64,000 nucleotides of DNA from Aquipseudomonas alcaligenes MRY13-0052 (GTDB lineage: Bacteria > Pseudomonadota > Gammaproteobacteria > Pseudomonadales > Pseudomonadaceae): contig BATO01000001.1 of NCBI GenBank assembly GCA_000474255.1, forward strand, positions 124,001 through 188,000, in the 5' to 3' direction. Below the pieces are notes generated by a model. That model was not told where the DNA came from and did not search any database. It saw nothing but the letters and a program-made list of their open reading frames with translations. Positions 40,940-51,771 of this stretch are shown one piece after another. A program made the translations under genes and the position numbers. The first letter of the stretch is position 1. Each line of letters begins with the position of its first letter.

Positions 40940-41437
40940 CTACTTCTTGTGGATGTTCTTCGGCAGCTGGACGACCTGGCTGTCGGAGTACATGTCGTGC
41001 CAGCTGCGCTTCTGCTTGTCGACGATCATCCACAGGAAGCCGAGGCCGAAGCACAGCCAGGAGCCGATGGCGACCACGAAGCGCAGCAGGGCCTGCCACA
41101 GGCTGATGGCCGAGCCGTCGCGATTCTGGATGCGCACGCCCCAGACCTGCATGCCGAGGGTTTGGCCGCCGCGCATCCAGAACTTGCTGAAGAAGGCGAA
41201 GAGGCTGAGGAACAGCAGGCTGGAAAGCACCGGGTCGCCGATCAGTGCGCCCTGCTCGGCCATCTGCCGCAGGCGTTCGCCGCCGAAGATCGCGCGCAGG
41301 ATCGCCTGCTGATAGAAGAGGGTGACGACCATCATCAGGGCAACGCAGAGAAGGAAGTCGTAGAAGATTGCAGCGAAGCGGCGGATCGGACCCGCGACGG
41401 GGAAATCGCCTTCGGGACGCAGTTTCTGGTTCGGCAT
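40940..41437 (-). CDS. RDD-family membrane protein
   Basis: A 165-residue inner-membrane protein with the RDD family layout. An N-terminal basic segment (GPIRRFAAIFYDFLLCVALM) contains the characteristic Arg...Asp pair, and two further spans follow. The final conserved segment is FLWMIVDKQKRSWHDMYSDS. The ATG at 41435-41437 is preferred to one five codons earlier. The family is implicated in ion exchange in a few bacteria; the role here is unknown. It is convergent with lptG. Confidence 0.88.
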   Translation of the reverse strand: MPNQKLRPEGDFPVAGPIRRFAAIFYDFLLCVALMMVVTLFYQQAILRAIFGGERLRQMAEQGALIGDPVLSSLLFLSLFAFFSKFWMRGGQTLGMQVWGVRIQNRDGSAISLWQALLRFVVAIGSWLCFGLGFLWMIVDKQKRSWHDMYSDSQVVQLPKNIHKK

Positions 41438-41507
41438 GGAAAGCCCTTGCAAACGTGGGGTCGCGACATTCTAAGGGCTGGGCTCCATAGAATCACGGGC
41501 ATAAAAA

Positions 41508-41533
41508 AACCCCTGATGTTTCCATCAGGGGTT
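41508..41533 (-). terminator. Intrinsic terminator of the cold-shock gene
   Basis: Stem AACCCCTGATG / CATCAGGGGTT with a four-base loop. On the minus strand it is followed by a seven-base U-run. It lies 17 bases past the csp stop. Confidence 0.93.
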
Positions 41534-41550
41534 CTTTCAAAGCAGAAGGC

Positions 41551-41763
41551 TTAGCCCAGGATTTGAACCTGGTCAGCCTGCATGCCTTTTTGACCTTGCA
41601 CAGCTACGAAGCTGACTTTCTGGCCTTCTTTCAGGCTCTTGAAGCCGTTACCTTCGATAGCGCGGAAGTGCACGAACAGATCCGGACCGCTTTCGGGGGT
41701 GATGAAACCAAAACCCTTCTCGTCGTTGAACCACTTAACGGTGCCGTTTTGACGATTCGACAT
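41551..41763 (-). CDS. Cold-shock / CspA-family RNA chaperone
   Basis: A 70-residue single cold-shock domain protein. Both RNA-binding motifs are intact: RNP1 KGFGFITP and RNP2 LFVHF, with the N-terminal [10 protein letters not shown]. Length is that of CspA/CapB. It binds single-stranded RNA and DNA and melts structure. A long leader of about 165 bases precedes it (see the promoter and 5' region entries), as in cold-induced csp mRNAs. Which paralog it is, and whether it is cold-induced, cannot be decided here. Confidence 0.95.
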   Translation of the reverse strand: MSNRQNGTVKWFNDEKGFGFITPESGPDLFVHFRAIEGNGFKSLKEGQKVSFVAVQGQKGMQADQVQILG

Positions 41764-42107
41764 GTCTTATTTCCTTGAAACTAGAGTTGATGACAGCCTC
41801 TTGCTTTTCTTAAAGCATAGAGGGCTGGAACTGGTTGCAGAGAGTAAGAGAAGTCGAGCGGGATGTAGCGGATCTGTAGGATCTACTGCACCAGGTCACG
41901 ATTCAACAGCGACCCATGCAAACACAGTGCGCACACTCTACGCTAACTTTCTTGGAATTGCCAACCCCCCGAAAGGTCAATCCTAGGCGGGGTTTGAGAA
42001 GATTTCCAGTACCGATGTACGGCTTCTGAAAAAGGTGTTTCGGCAGGGCTGTTTTGAGATGTAGCGATGGGCTGCAGCTCGCGAGAAATGCGGGCTTGCT
42101 GAAATCG
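41764..42107 (-). other. Leader/intergenic region of the cold-shock gene, 344 bases
   Basis: No gene is seen. It contains the candidate csp promoter (41935-41964) and the long AU-richer 5' untranslated leader adjoining the start, with AAGGAAA just before the ATG. The far end runs to the tRNA-Leu 3' end. The lower GC of the leader stands out from the coding regions. Confidence 0.5.
41935..41964 (-). promoter_or_regulatory. Candidate promoter of the cold-shock gene
   Basis: On the minus strand, TTGGCA (41959-41964) and TAGAGT (41935-41940) are 18 bases apart. This would give a leader of about 165 bases before the ATG. Confidence 0.4.
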
Positions 42108-42193
42108 TGGTGCCCCGGGAGAGACTCGAACTCTCACTCTGTCGCCAGAAACGGATTTTGAATCCGCCGCGTCTACCATTCCGCCACCGGGGC
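42108..42193 (-). tRNA. tRNA-Leu (anticodon CAA)
   Basis: Full cloverleaf on the minus strand. The acceptor GCCCCGG pairs with CCGGGGC, the discriminator is A, and the CCA end is encoded at 42108-42110. The anticodon loop is TTCAAAA, giving CAA. The long variable arm (CTGGCGACAGAG region) is typical of Leu, and the T arm contains GTTCGAGTC. The 86 bases include CCA. The D arm contains GGAATGGTAGAC. Confidence 0.97.
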
Positions 42194-42245
42194 ACGATGG
42201 CGGCGGAGTATAGGGAGGCGGCCGAGGCGGGTCAATCCGCCCGCG

Positions 42246-42274
42246 TGGTCAGATTTACGCATTTCCGTTAATAT
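42246..42274 (+). promoter_or_regulatory. Candidate promoter of the queA-tgt operon
   Basis: TGGTCA and TAATAT are separated by 17 bases, ending 26 bases before the queA ATG. It also lies just upstream of the divergent tRNA-Leu gene. Confidence 0.4.
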
Positions 42275-42300
42275 TCGCGCCCCTGCAAGAAGACCCCACC

Positions 42301-44480
<2,180 letters not shown>

Positions 44481-44536
44481 TAAAGCCGCATATATAGAGC
44501 TGAACATTCTTCAAATTTTCGCAACAGGAGTGCTAC

Positions 44537-44878
44537 ATGAGCTTTCTGATTCCCGCCGCCTATGCCGACGCTGCCGCCCCGGCCGCAGCAGCTGGTCCCG
44601 CCGGCACTGGCTTCGAGTGGGTTTTCCTGGTCGGTTTCCTGGTCATCTTCTACCTGATGATCTGGCGTCCCCAGTCCAAGCGCGCCAAAGAGCACAAGAA
44701 TCTGCTGGGCAACCTGCAGAAGGGTGACGAAGTGGTTACCTCTGGCGGTATCGCCGGCAAGGTGGTCAAGGTCTCCGATGACTTCGTGGTCATCGAGGTG
44801 TCCGAGACCGTCGAACTGAAGATCCAGAAGGTCGCCATCGCGGCCACGCTGCCGAAAGGCACGCTGAAAGCCATCTAA
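44537..44878 (+). CDS. yajC: Preprotein translocase subunit YajC
   Basis: Small inner-membrane partner of SecDF (113 residues). One transmembrane segment (WVFLVGFLVIFYLMIWRPQ, about 31-49) with the conserved RPQ turn is followed by a cytoplasmic domain (GDEVVTSGGIAGKVVKVSDD). A CAGGAG ribosome site precedes the ATG. It opens the yajC-secD-secF unit. Confidence 0.97.
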   Translation: MSFLIPAAYADAAAPAAAAGPAGTGFEWVFLVGFLVIFYLMIWRPQSKRAKEHKNLLGNLQKGDEVVTSGGIAGKVVKVSDDFVVIEVSETVELKIQKVAIAATLPKGTLKAI

Positions 44879-44900
44879 CGATTCGTTCTTCACCATTCAC

Positions 44901-44919
44901 GGGGCGCTTAAGGCGCCCC
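44901..44919 (+). other. Hairpin in the yajC-secD gap
   Basis: GGGGCGC-TTAAG-GCGCCCC without a T-run. It could tune read-through from yajC into secD, or it may be incidental. Confidence 0.35.
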
Positions 44920-44939
44920 GCGTCATAACGGGCGGTGTC

Positions 44940-46802
44940 ATGCTCAACAAGTACCCTCTGTGGAAATATCTGCTGATCCTGGCGGTTCTCGCCCTCGGCC
45001 TGGTCTATTCCGCACCTAACCTCTACCCCAATGATCCGGCCATCCAGATCTCTGGCAACAGCACCGCGCTGAAGATCCAGCAGGGCGATCTCGATCGCTC
45101 CGTGGCGGCTCTCAAGGCTGCCGGGTTCGAAGTCAAAAGCGCGAGCCTCAGTGAGCGTGGTGGCTTGCTGCGCCTGACCAAGCTGGGTGATCAACTGCCG
45201 GCCAAGGAGGTCGTCACCCAGGTGCTGGGCGAGGACTACGTGGTTGCGCTGAACCTCGCGCCGACCACGCCGGACTGGCTGCGCAGCGTGAGTGCGACGC
45301 CGATGAAGCTGGGCCTCGACCTTTCCGGTGGTGTGCACTTCCTGCTGGAAGTGGACATGGAGAAGGCCGTTTCCGCCCGCGTGAAGATCTACGAAGGCGA
45401 AGTCCGCACCCTGCTGCGCAAGGAGCGCGTGCGCTACCGCAGCCTGCCGGGCATCGACAACGGCTTCCAGCTCGGCTTCAGTGACCAGGAGTCGCTGGAC
45501 AAGGCGCAGTCGCTGATCCGCAAATCCTTTACCGATTTCGACCTGAAGACCGCCGAGCGTGGTGATCAGCAGGTGATGAGCCTGACCCTGACCCAGGCCA
45601 AGCTGACCGAAATCCGCGAATACTCGATCAAGCAGAACCTGACCACCGTACGCAACCGCGTGAACGAGCTGGGCGTTTCCGAGCCGCTGGTACAGCGTCA
45701 GGGCGCCAACCGCATCGTGGTCGAGCTGCCGGGCGTGCAGGACACTGCCGAAGCCAAGCGTATTCTCGGCAAGACCGCCAACCTCGAGTTCCGCCTGGCT
45801 GCCGCCCCCGATGCGAGCAAGGCCAGCACCGAATCCTTCGAATTCCGCGAGCCGGGTCGCCCGCCGGTACCGCTGGAGCGCAGCCTGATCATCACCGGTG
45901 ACCAGGTTACCGATGCCCAGGCCAGCTACGACGAGAACGGTCGCCCGCAGGTGAACATCCGTCTGGATGGCCATGGCGGCGAGCTGATGAACCGCGCCAC
46001 CCGAAACAACGTCGGCCGCAGCATGGCGGTGATCTTCATCGAGCAGCGCCCGATGAACCGCAAGGTCAAGCAGGTGGTGGACGGTGTCGAGCAGGAAGTC
46101 GTGGTTCCCGGTTTCAAGGAAGAGAAGAAGATCATCAGCCTGGCGACCATTCAGTCGCCGCTGGGCAACCAGTTCCGCATCACCGGTCTGAACGGCCAGG
46201 GCGAGTCGTCCGAGCTGGCCCTGCTGTTGCGCGCCGGTGGCCTGGCTGCGCCGATGTACTTCGCTGAAGAGCGCACCATCGGCCCGAGCCTGGGTGCCGA
46301 GAACATCGTCAAGGGCATCGAGTCCACCGAGTGGGCGATGGTCTTCGTTTCGCTGTTCATCATCGCCATCTACCGTTTCTTCGGTGTGCTGGCGACCGTT
46401 GCCCTGGCCTTCAACCTGGCCCTGCTGGTGGGCCTGATGTCTGCCATCGGTGCGACCCTGACCCTGCCGGGCATCGCGGGTATCGTGCTGACCCTGGGCA
46501 TGGCGGTGGACGCCAACGTACTGATCTATTCACGGATACGAGAAGAGCTGGCCAATGGCATGTCTGTACAGCGTGCCATTCATGAAGGCTTCGACCGTGC
46601 CTATGCGGCGATCGTCGACTCCAACCTGACCACCCTGCTGGTGGGCGGCATTCTCTTCGCACTGGGTACCGGCCCGATCAAGGGCTTCGCCGTCACCATG
46701 TCCCTGGGTATCGTCACCTCGATGTTCACCGCGATCATGTTCACCCGTGGTCTGGTCAACCTGATCTTCGGTGGCCGTAACTTCAAGAAACTGTGGATCT
46801 GA
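44940..46802 (+). CDS. secD: Protein translocase subunit SecD
   Basis: Inner-membrane protein that pairs with SecF and uses the proton gradient to finish protein export. The 620 residues include an N-terminal span (YLLILAVLALGLVYSAPNLY), a large periplasmic region with the DLSGGVHFLLEVDM motif, and five C-terminal spans. In these, GIAGIVLTLGMAVDANVLIY carries the functional Asp. Length is normal for Pseudomonas SecD. secF begins 7 bases after the stop. Confidence 0.97.
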   Translation: MLNKYPLWKYLLILAVLALGLVYSAPNLYPNDPAIQISGNSTALKIQQGDLDRSVAALKAAGFEVKSASLSERGGLLRLTKLGDQLPAKEVVTQVLGEDYVVALNLAPTTPDWLRSVSATPMKLGLDLSGGVHFLLEVDMEKAVSARVKIYEGEVRTLLRKERVRYRSLPGIDNGFQLGFSDQESLDKAQSLIRKSFTDFDLKTAERGDQQVMSLTLTQAKLTEIREYSIKQNLTTVRNRVNELGVSEPLVQRQGANRIVVELPGVQDTAEAKRILGKTANLEFRLAAAPDASKASTESFEFREPGRPPVPLERSLIITGDQVTDAQASYDENGRPQVNIRLDGHGGELMNRATRNNVGRSMAVIFIEQRPMNRKVKQVVDGVEQEVVVPGFKEEKKIISLATIQSPLGNQFRITGLNGQGESSELALLLRAGGLAAPMYFAEERTIGPSLGAENIVKGIESTEWAMVFVSLFIIAIYRFFGVLATVALAFNLALLVGLMSAIGATLTLPGIAGIVLTLGMAVDANVLIYSRIREELANGMSVQRAIHEGFDRAYAAIVDSNLTTLLVGGILFALGTGPIKGFAVTMSLGIVTSMFTAIMFTRGLVNLIFGGRNFKKLWI

Positions 46803-46809
46803 GGCAGCC

Positions 46810-47724
46810 ATGATCAAGTCAACAATCCGCTTCATGGCGATCCGCAATCTTGCGTTCGCCGTTACTGTCGTCATCAGCCTGGTCGGTATTGGTGCCCTGT
46901 TCATGAAGGGGCTGAACTTCGGCCTGGACTTCACCGGTGGCACCCTGATCGAACTGTCCTACGAGAAGCCCGCCAACCTCGAGCTGATCAAGGAAGAGTT
47001 GGGGCAGGCTGGCTATCGCGATGCCGTGGTACAGAGCTTCGGCGCCAGCACCGATGTGCTGGTGCGTATGGCTGGCGAGGACCCGCAACTGGGCAACCAG
47101 GTCGCCGCGGCGCTGCGCAAGATCGACGCCGAGAGCAAGTTCGTGGTCAAGCGCGTCGAGTTCGTCGGCCCGCAGGTGGGCGAAGAACTGCGTGACCAGG
47201 GTGGCCTCGCCATGCTGCTCGCACTGGGCGGTGTCCTGCTGTACCTGGCCTTCCGTTTCCAGTGGAAGTTCGGCGTCGGCGCGATTGCTTCCCTGGTGCA
47301 CGACGTGATCGTCACCCTGGGCATCCTGGCGTTCTTCCAGCTGCCGTTCGACCTGACGGTGCTGGCGGCGGTGCTGGCGATGATCGGTTACTCGTTGAAC
47401 GACACCATCATTATCTTCGACCGTATCCGCGAAAACTTCCGCGTGCTGCGCAAGGCTGACCTGATCGAGAACATCGACGTCTCCTGCACCCAGACCCTGC
47501 TGCGTACCATCGCCACCTCGACGTCCACCGCGCTGGCCCTGGTCGCGCTGCTGGTGTTCGGTGGTGACAGCCTGCACGGCTTCGCGGTCGCGCTGCTGGT
47601 GGGTGTGGTCGTGGGTACCTACTCGTCGATCTACATCAGTGCCCCCGTCCTCATCTGGCTGGGCCTGCGTTCGGAGGACCTGATTCCTCCGGCCGTGGCC
47701 ACCGAGGTGGACGAACGTCCCTGA
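46810..47724 (+). CDS. secF: Protein translocase subunit SecF
   Basis: Partner of SecD with 304 residues. It has an N-terminal span, a short periplasmic domain with GLNFGLDFTGGTLIEL, and five C-terminal spans with the conserved MIGYSLNDTIIIFDRIRENF. The ATG at 46810 follows GAGGCAG; the earlier in-frame start lies inside secD and is rejected. A hairpin terminator closes the unit. Confidence 0.97.
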   Translation: MIKSTIRFMAIRNLAFAVTVVISLVGIGALFMKGLNFGLDFTGGTLIELSYEKPANLELIKEELGQAGYRDAVVQSFGASTDVLVRMAGEDPQLGNQVAAALRKIDAESKFVVKRVEFVGPQVGEELRDQGGLAMLLALGGVLLYLAFRFQWKFGVGAIASLVHDVIVTLGILAFFQLPFDLTVLAAVLAMIGYSLNDTIIIFDRIRENFRVLRKADLIENIDVSCTQTLLRTIATSTSTALALVALLVFGGDSLHGFAVALLVGVVVGTYSSIYISAPVLIWLGLRSEDLIPPAVATEVDERP

Positions 47725-47741
47725 GTTTGAGCGTGTTGCCG

Positions 47742-47771
47742 AAGGGGCCTGCATCTGCAGGCCCTTTTTGT
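47742..47771 (+). terminator. Intrinsic terminator after secF
   Basis: AAGGGGCCTGCA-TC-TGCAGGCCCTT (one bulged G), followed by a T-run and TGTTT. Confidence 0.88.
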
Positions 47772-47926
47772 TTGGGGCGGCGGTGTTCTTTCTGGGGAAG
47801 TGGCGCGGTGTGATGGCTGTCCCAGTCGCTTGCGTGGGATAGGTCCTACGGGAACTCGGGCAAAGAGCTGTACTCCAAGGCAGGGAGTAGGGCGCAGATG
47901 CGCCGGTTTTGAACCAGGAGGTCCAT

Positions 47927-48481
47927 GTGAACAAGTCGATGCTCGTCGGCGCCGTATTGGGTGCCGTCGGTGTAACCGCCGGTGGCGCCGTCGCTACCTA
48001 CAGCCTTGTGGGTAACGGCCCGGAATATGCCGAGGTGCTCGCGGTCCAGCCGGTCAAGGAGACTTTCAAGACCCCGCGTGAGGTCTGCAAGGATGTCGCT
48101 GTGACCCGTCAGAGGCCGGTCCAGGACCAGCACCAGATCGCCGGTACCGTACTGGGTGCTGTGGCGGGTGGCCTTTTGGGCAACCAGGTCGGTGGCGGCA
48201 ACGGCAAGAAGATCGCCACCGTGGCAGGCGCCGTGGGTGGTGGTTATGCCGGTAACAAGGTGCAGGAGCACATGCAGAACAGCGACACCTATACCACCAC
48301 TGAAACCCGCTGCAACACCGTTCAGGAGAGCAACGAGAAAGTGGTTGCCTATGACGTGCAGTACCAGCTGGATGGCAAGGTGAACCAGGTGCGCATGGAT
48401 CACGATCCGGGCGCGCAGATCCCTGTCACCAAGGAAGGTCGTCTGGTGCTGACGCAGCGTCAGGCCGGCATCCAGCAGTGA
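47927..48481 (+). CDS. Glycine-zipper 2TM-domain (Rickettsia 17-kDa-like) envelope protein
   Basis: A 184-residue envelope protein. The N-terminus (MLVGAVLGAVGVTAGGAVAT) is a hydrophobic anchor without a lipobox Cys. The central glycine-zipper pair spans IAGTVLGAVAGGLLGNQVGG and IATVAGAVGGGYAGNKVQEH. A soluble beta-rich tail contains two Cys. The start is the GTG at 47927, because CCAGGAGGT lies 8 bases before it and the ATG at 47925 runs straight into a stop. It sits between secF and the convergent suhB. A structural or outer-membrane stress role is known for the family, not for this member. Confidence 0.82.
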   Translation: MNKSMLVGAVLGAVGVTAGGAVATYSLVGNGPEYAEVLAVQPVKETFKTPREVCKDVAVTRQRPVQDQHQIAGTVLGAVAGGLLGNQVGGGNGKKIATVAGAVGGGYAGNKVQEHMQNSDTYTTTETRCNTVQESNEKVVAYDVQYQLDGKVNQVRMDHDPGAQIPVTKEGRLVLTQRQAGIQQ

Positions 48482-48496
48482 TCCGTCGGTGAAAGG

Positions 48497-48522
48497 AAAA
48501 AGGCGCCCGAGGGCGCCTTTTT
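48497..48522 (+). terminator. Intrinsic terminator after the glycine-zipper gene
   Basis: Stem AAAAAGGCGCCC / GGGCGCCTTTTT with a GA loop. Confidence 0.93.
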
Positions 48523-48532
48523 CGTGGGCATG

Positions 48533-48559
48533 AAAAACCCGGCGCCTGGCCGGGTTCTT
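48533..48559 (-). terminator. Terminator of suhB (minus strand)
   Basis: AACCCGGC / GCCGGGTT stem with short loop, followed on the minus strand by a U-rich tail. It lies close to the suhB stop and back-to-back with the plus-strand terminator at 48497. Confidence 0.75.
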
Positions 48560-48575
48560 CTTGTCGCTATACGTA

Positions 48576-49391
48576 TCAGCGCTTCAGCGAAGGCGGCAGG
48601 TGCGGCTGGATGGCCGTCAGGACCGCCTTGAAGCACTTGGTGTTGCCGGCAACGATGTGGCCTTTCTCGAGGAAGTCATGGCCGCCGGTGAAGTCGCTCA
48701 CCAGGCCGCCGGCTTCCTGAACCAGCAGGGCGCCTGCTGCCATGTCCCACTCGGACAGGCCGAACTCCCAGAAGGCGTCGAAGCGACCGGCGGCAACGTA
48801 GGCCAGGTCCAGGCTGGCGGAGCCGGCGCGACGGATGCCGGCAGTCTGGCCGACCAGGCTGCGGAACATGTTCAGGTAGTTGTCGAGGTTGTCCAGTTGG
48901 CTGTCGCGGAAGGGGAAGCCGGTGCCCAGCAGGGCGCCTTCCAGGCTCTTGCGCGGGCTGACGCGCAGGCGGCGGCCGTTGAGTGCGGCGCCGCGGCCGC
49001 GGCTGGCGGTGAACTCTTCCTGGCGAACCGGATCGATTACGACGGCGTGCTCCAGGCGACCCTTGTATTTGCAGGCGACGCTGACGGCGAAGTGCGGCAC
49101 GCCCCGGATGAAGTTGGTGGTGCCATCCAGCGGGTCGATGATCCACTGATAGTCAGCGCCTTCGCCACTGCCTGCGATGGAGCCGCCTTCCTCGCCGAGG
49201 ATGCTGTGGGTCGGATAGGCTTTGCGCAGCGCCTGGATGATGGTTTCTTCGGCGGCGCGGTCGACTTCGGTGACGTAGTCCTTGGCGTCCTTTTCGTTCA
49301 CCGAAATCACGTCCAGGCGCTCGATGGAGCGGAAGATCAATTCACCGGCGCTGCGAGCGGCGCGCAGGGCGATATTCAGCATAGGCTGCAT
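48576..49391 (-). CDS. suhB: Inositol-1-monophosphatase SuhB
   Basis: Mg-dependent inositol monophosphatase family (271 residues), also known in E. coli as a factor in rRNA antitermination and in P. aeruginosa as a regulator of virulence genes. The metal-site motifs are intact: GEEGG, DPLDGTTNF, and WDMAAG near the C-terminus. The ATG at 49389-49391 gives MQPMLNIALRAARSAG, the usual start; a 20-codon extension upstream is rejected. It is divergent from trmJ. Confidence 0.96.
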   Translation of the reverse strand: MQPMLNIALRAARSAGELIFRSIERLDVISVNEKDAKDYVTEVDRAAEETIIQALRKAYPTHSILGEEGGSIAGSGEGADYQWIIDPLDGTTNFIRGVPHFAVSVACKYKGRLEHAVVIDPVRQEEFTASRGRGAALNGRRLRVSPRKSLEGALLGTGFPFRDSQLDNLDNYLNMFRSLVGQTAGIRRAGSASLDLAYVAAGRFDAFWEFGLSEWDMAAGALLVQEAGGLVSDFTGGHDFLEKGHIVAGNTKCFKAVLTAIQPHLPPSLKR

Positions 49392-49536
49392 GGGGGAGTC
49401 ACCTGGGTCGTTAAAGAAAGCCGGACATTCTAACAGAAAAGCGTTGCGCATGAAGTGCAGGCCGGCGCTTTCATGGCGTTCGGCCGAGTGCTTCTGTAAG
49501 ATTTCATCCCCTGAAGTCTAGGTTGGAGCCAGCGCC

Positions 49537-50310
49537 TTGCTGCAAAACATTCGCGTGGTCCTGGTCGGTACCAGTCACCCCGGCAATATCGGCGGGGCGG
49601 CTCGCGCCATGAAAAACATGGGGTTGTCGCGCCTGGTGCTGGTGGAGCCCGAGCAGTTCCCTCATCAGGAAGCCTGGGCGCGTGCCTCCGGTGCCGATGA
49701 CATTCTCGAGTCCGCGCAGGTCGTCGGAACGCTGGAAGAGGCGTTGGTCGGCTGCAGCCTGGTGTACGGCACCAGTGCACGTGATCGCCATATTCCCTGG
49801 CCGTTGCTCGACCCTCGCGAGTGCGGTGCCAGTTGCGTCGAGCAGGTGGAGGGTGGTGCTGAAGTGGCGCTGGTGTTCGGGCGTGAGTACGCCGGCCTCA
49901 CCAATGAAGAGCTGCAGCGCTGCCAGTTCCATGTGCATATCCCTTCCGATCCCGAATTCGGCTCGCTGAACCTGGCGGCGGCTGTCCAGGTGCTGACCTA
50001 CGAGGCCCGCATGGCCTGGCTGGGCGTGCAGGGCAAGCCGACCAAGATGGAAAAGGTGGAGCTGACCGCCGAGGAAAACATCCAGCCGGTGACGGTGGAT
50101 GAGCTGGAACTGTTCTTCGGCCACCTCGAACGTACGTTGGTCGATATCGGTTTTCTCGACCCGGAGCGCCCGCGCCATTTGATGCCACGGCTGCGTCGCC
50201 TGTATGGGCGTAGTGCCATCAGCAAGCTCGAGATGAATATCCTGCGCGGCATCCTGACTGAGACCCAGAAGGCTGCGCGTGGAGAAATCCAGAAGCGGAG
50301 AGAGAAGTGA
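49537..50310 (+). CDS. trmJ: tRNA (cytidine/uridine-32-2'-O)-methyltransferase TrmJ
   Basis: SPOUT methyltransferase (257 residues) acting on position 32 of certain tRNAs. The knotted N-domain reads [20 protein letters not shown], and the SAM-side motif is [20 protein letters not shown], then [18 protein letters not shown]. The start is TTG at 49537, since GGAG lies about 9 bases before it and no ATG precedes the conserved domain. The stop overlaps the cysE start (TGATG), coupling the two. The C-terminal helical tail ([20 protein letters not shown]) is typical. Confidence 0.95.
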   Translation: MLQNIRVVLVGTSHPGNIGGAARAMKNMGLSRLVLVEPEQFPHQEAWARASGADDILESAQVVGTLEEALVGCSLVYGTSARDRHIPWPLLDPRECGASCVEQVEGGAEVALVFGREYAGLTNEELQRCQFHVHIPSDPEFGSLNLAAAVQVLTYEARMAWLGVQGKPTKMEKVELTAEENIQPVTVDELELFFGHLERTLVDIGFLDPERPRHLMPRLRRLYGRSAISKLEMNILRGILTETQKAARGEIQKRREK

Positions 50311-51086
50311 TGTTCGAACGCATGCGAGAAGACATTCAAAGCGTATTCCACCGTGACCCGGCTGCGCGCAATGCCTTCGAGGTGCTCACCTGTTACCCCG
50401 GCCTGCACGCCATCTGGCTGCATCGTCTGGCCAATGCCTTGTGGCTGGCGGGCTGGAAGTGGCTGGCGCGCCTGGTGTCGAACTTCAGTCGCTGGATGAC
50501 CGGTATCGAGATTCATCCGGGGGCGCGCATCGGTCGGCGCTTCTTCATCGATCACGGCATGGGTATCGTCATTGGCGAGACCGCCGAGATCGGCAATGAC
50601 GTCACCCTCTATCAAGGGGTGACCCTGGGCGGTACCAGCTGGAATGCCGGCAAGCGCCACCCGACGCTGGAAGACGGCGTGGTGGTCGGTGCGGGCGCCA
50701 AGGTGCTCGGCCCGTTCACGGTGGGAGCTGGCGCCAAGATCGGCTCCAACGCCGTGGTGACCAAGGCGGTGCCGGCCGGCGCCACTGCCGTGGGGATTCC
50801 GGGGCGGGTCATCGTCAAGGAAGACCCGGAGCAAGTGGCCAAGCGCCAGGCCATCGCCGAGAAGTTCGGCTTCGATGCTTATGGCGTGAGCCAGGACATG
50901 CCTGACCCGGTGGCACGCGCGATCGGACAGTTGCTGGACCACGTCCAGGCGGTGGATGAGCGCCTGGAGGGCATGTGCAAGGCGCTGACGGCCCTGGGTA
51001 GCGACTACTGCGGCAAGGCACTGCCGGCGCTTCGCGAAGAAGATTTCGAGGGTGTAAAGGACGAGGTGCGGCCGCCGGCGGCCTGA
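50310..51086 (+). CDS. cysE: Serine O-acetyltransferase
   Basis: First enzyme of cysteine synthesis, transferring acetyl from acetyl-CoA to serine (258 residues). The N-terminal helical domain is followed by hexapeptide-repeat strands of the left-handed beta helix ([20 protein letters not shown], then [20 protein letters not shown]). Active-site His residues lie in IDHG and [10 protein letters not shown]. It lies directly before the isc operon. Both supply sulfur metabolism, but iscR has its own promoter. Confidence 0.96.
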   Translation: MFERMREDIQSVFHRDPAARNAFEVLTCYPGLHAIWLHRLANALWLAGWKWLARLVSNFSRWMTGIEIHPGARIGRRFFIDHGMGIVIGETAEIGNDVTLYQGVTLGGTSWNAGKRHPTLEDGVVVGAGAKVLGPFTVGAGAKIGSNAVVTKAVPAGATAVGIPGRVIVKEDPEQVAKRQAIAEKFGFDAYGVSQDMPDPVARAIGQLLDHVQAVDERLEGMCKALTALGSDYCGKALPALREEDFEGVKDEVRPPAA

Positions 51087-51170
51087 TGGGCGAGGGGTGC
51101 GATAGGGGGTGCAATTCTGATATCATGCGCGCCCCTGTATCTGCTAATCCCGACTAATTTGATAGGTCTT

Positions 51171-51193
51171 ATAGTTGACTTAAATAGTCGGGA
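51171..51193. promoter_or_regulatory. Type-1 IscR-binding site upstream of iscR
   Basis: The 23 bases match the E. coli type-1 consensus ATASYYGACTRWWWYAGTCRRST at 21 positions, including both GACT/AGTC halves. It covers the -35 box. A second, half-matching GACTAATTT site lies about 20 bases upstream (around 51152), echoing the paired sites of E. coli. IscR with its cluster should repress here. Confidence 0.75.
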
Positions 51194-51203
51194 ATCGCAT
51201 ACT
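51175..51203 (+). promoter_or_regulatory. Promoter of the isc operon
   Basis: TTGACT and CATACT are separated by exactly 17 bases, 32 bases upstream of the iscR ATG. The -35 box overlaps the IscR site, consistent with autorepression. Confidence 0.7.
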
Positions 51204-51234
51204 CGCTGGCAAATCAGCGAACCGTGGAACTCCC

Positions 51235-51741
51235 ATGCGCTTGACCACTAAAGGCCGCTACGCCGTCACAGCCATGCTCGACCTGGCTTTGCATTCGCAG
51301 CAAGGTCCGGTTTCTCTGGCAGATATTTCCGAGCGTCAGGGCATCTCCCTTTCTTACCTCGAACAGCTCTTCGCCAAGTTGCGCCGTGGCAGCCTGGTCA
51401 GCAGCGTTCGTGGTCCGGGTGGCGGTTACCAGCTTTCCCGCGATGTGGCCAGCATCTACGTTGCCGAAGTCATCGACGCCGTCAACGAGTCGGTCGATGT
51501 CACGCGCTGCCAGGGGCAGGGCAATTGCGACTCTTCCGGAGGCGCCTGTCTGACCCACCATCTGTGGGATGACCTGAGCATGCAGATCCACGAGTTCCTC
51601 AGCAGCATCAGCCTGAGTGACATCGTCGCCCGTAACGAAGTCCAAGAGGTGGCCCAGCGCCAGAACGAGCGCCATGACCAGCGCCGCCTCGGTGGCAGGA
51701 TGCCGCGTTCAGAAAAGATTGAAGTGTCCGCCATCGAATGA
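51235..51741 (+). CDS. iscR: Fe-S cluster assembly transcription factor IscR
   Basis: Rrf2-family regulator (168 residues) that senses Fe-S status and controls this operon. The winged helix spans [20 protein letters not shown] to [10 protein letters not shown]. The cluster ligands are Cys92, Cys98, Cys105 and His108 in [20 protein letters not shown]. There is one residue more between the second and third Cys than in E. coli. It is the first gene of the operon; iscS follows 30 bases downstream. Confidence 0.97.
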   Translation: MRLTTKGRYAVTAMLDLALHSQQGPVSLADISERQGISLSYLEQLFAKLRRGSLVSSVRGPGGGYQLSRDVASIYVAEVIDAVNESVDVTRCQGQGNCDSSGGACLTHHLWDDLSMQIHEFLSSISLSDIVARNEVQEVAQRQNERHDQRRLGGRMPRSEKIEVSAIE

Positions 51742-51771
51742 GCAGGGCGCCCGCCTGATAGGAGATAACCG

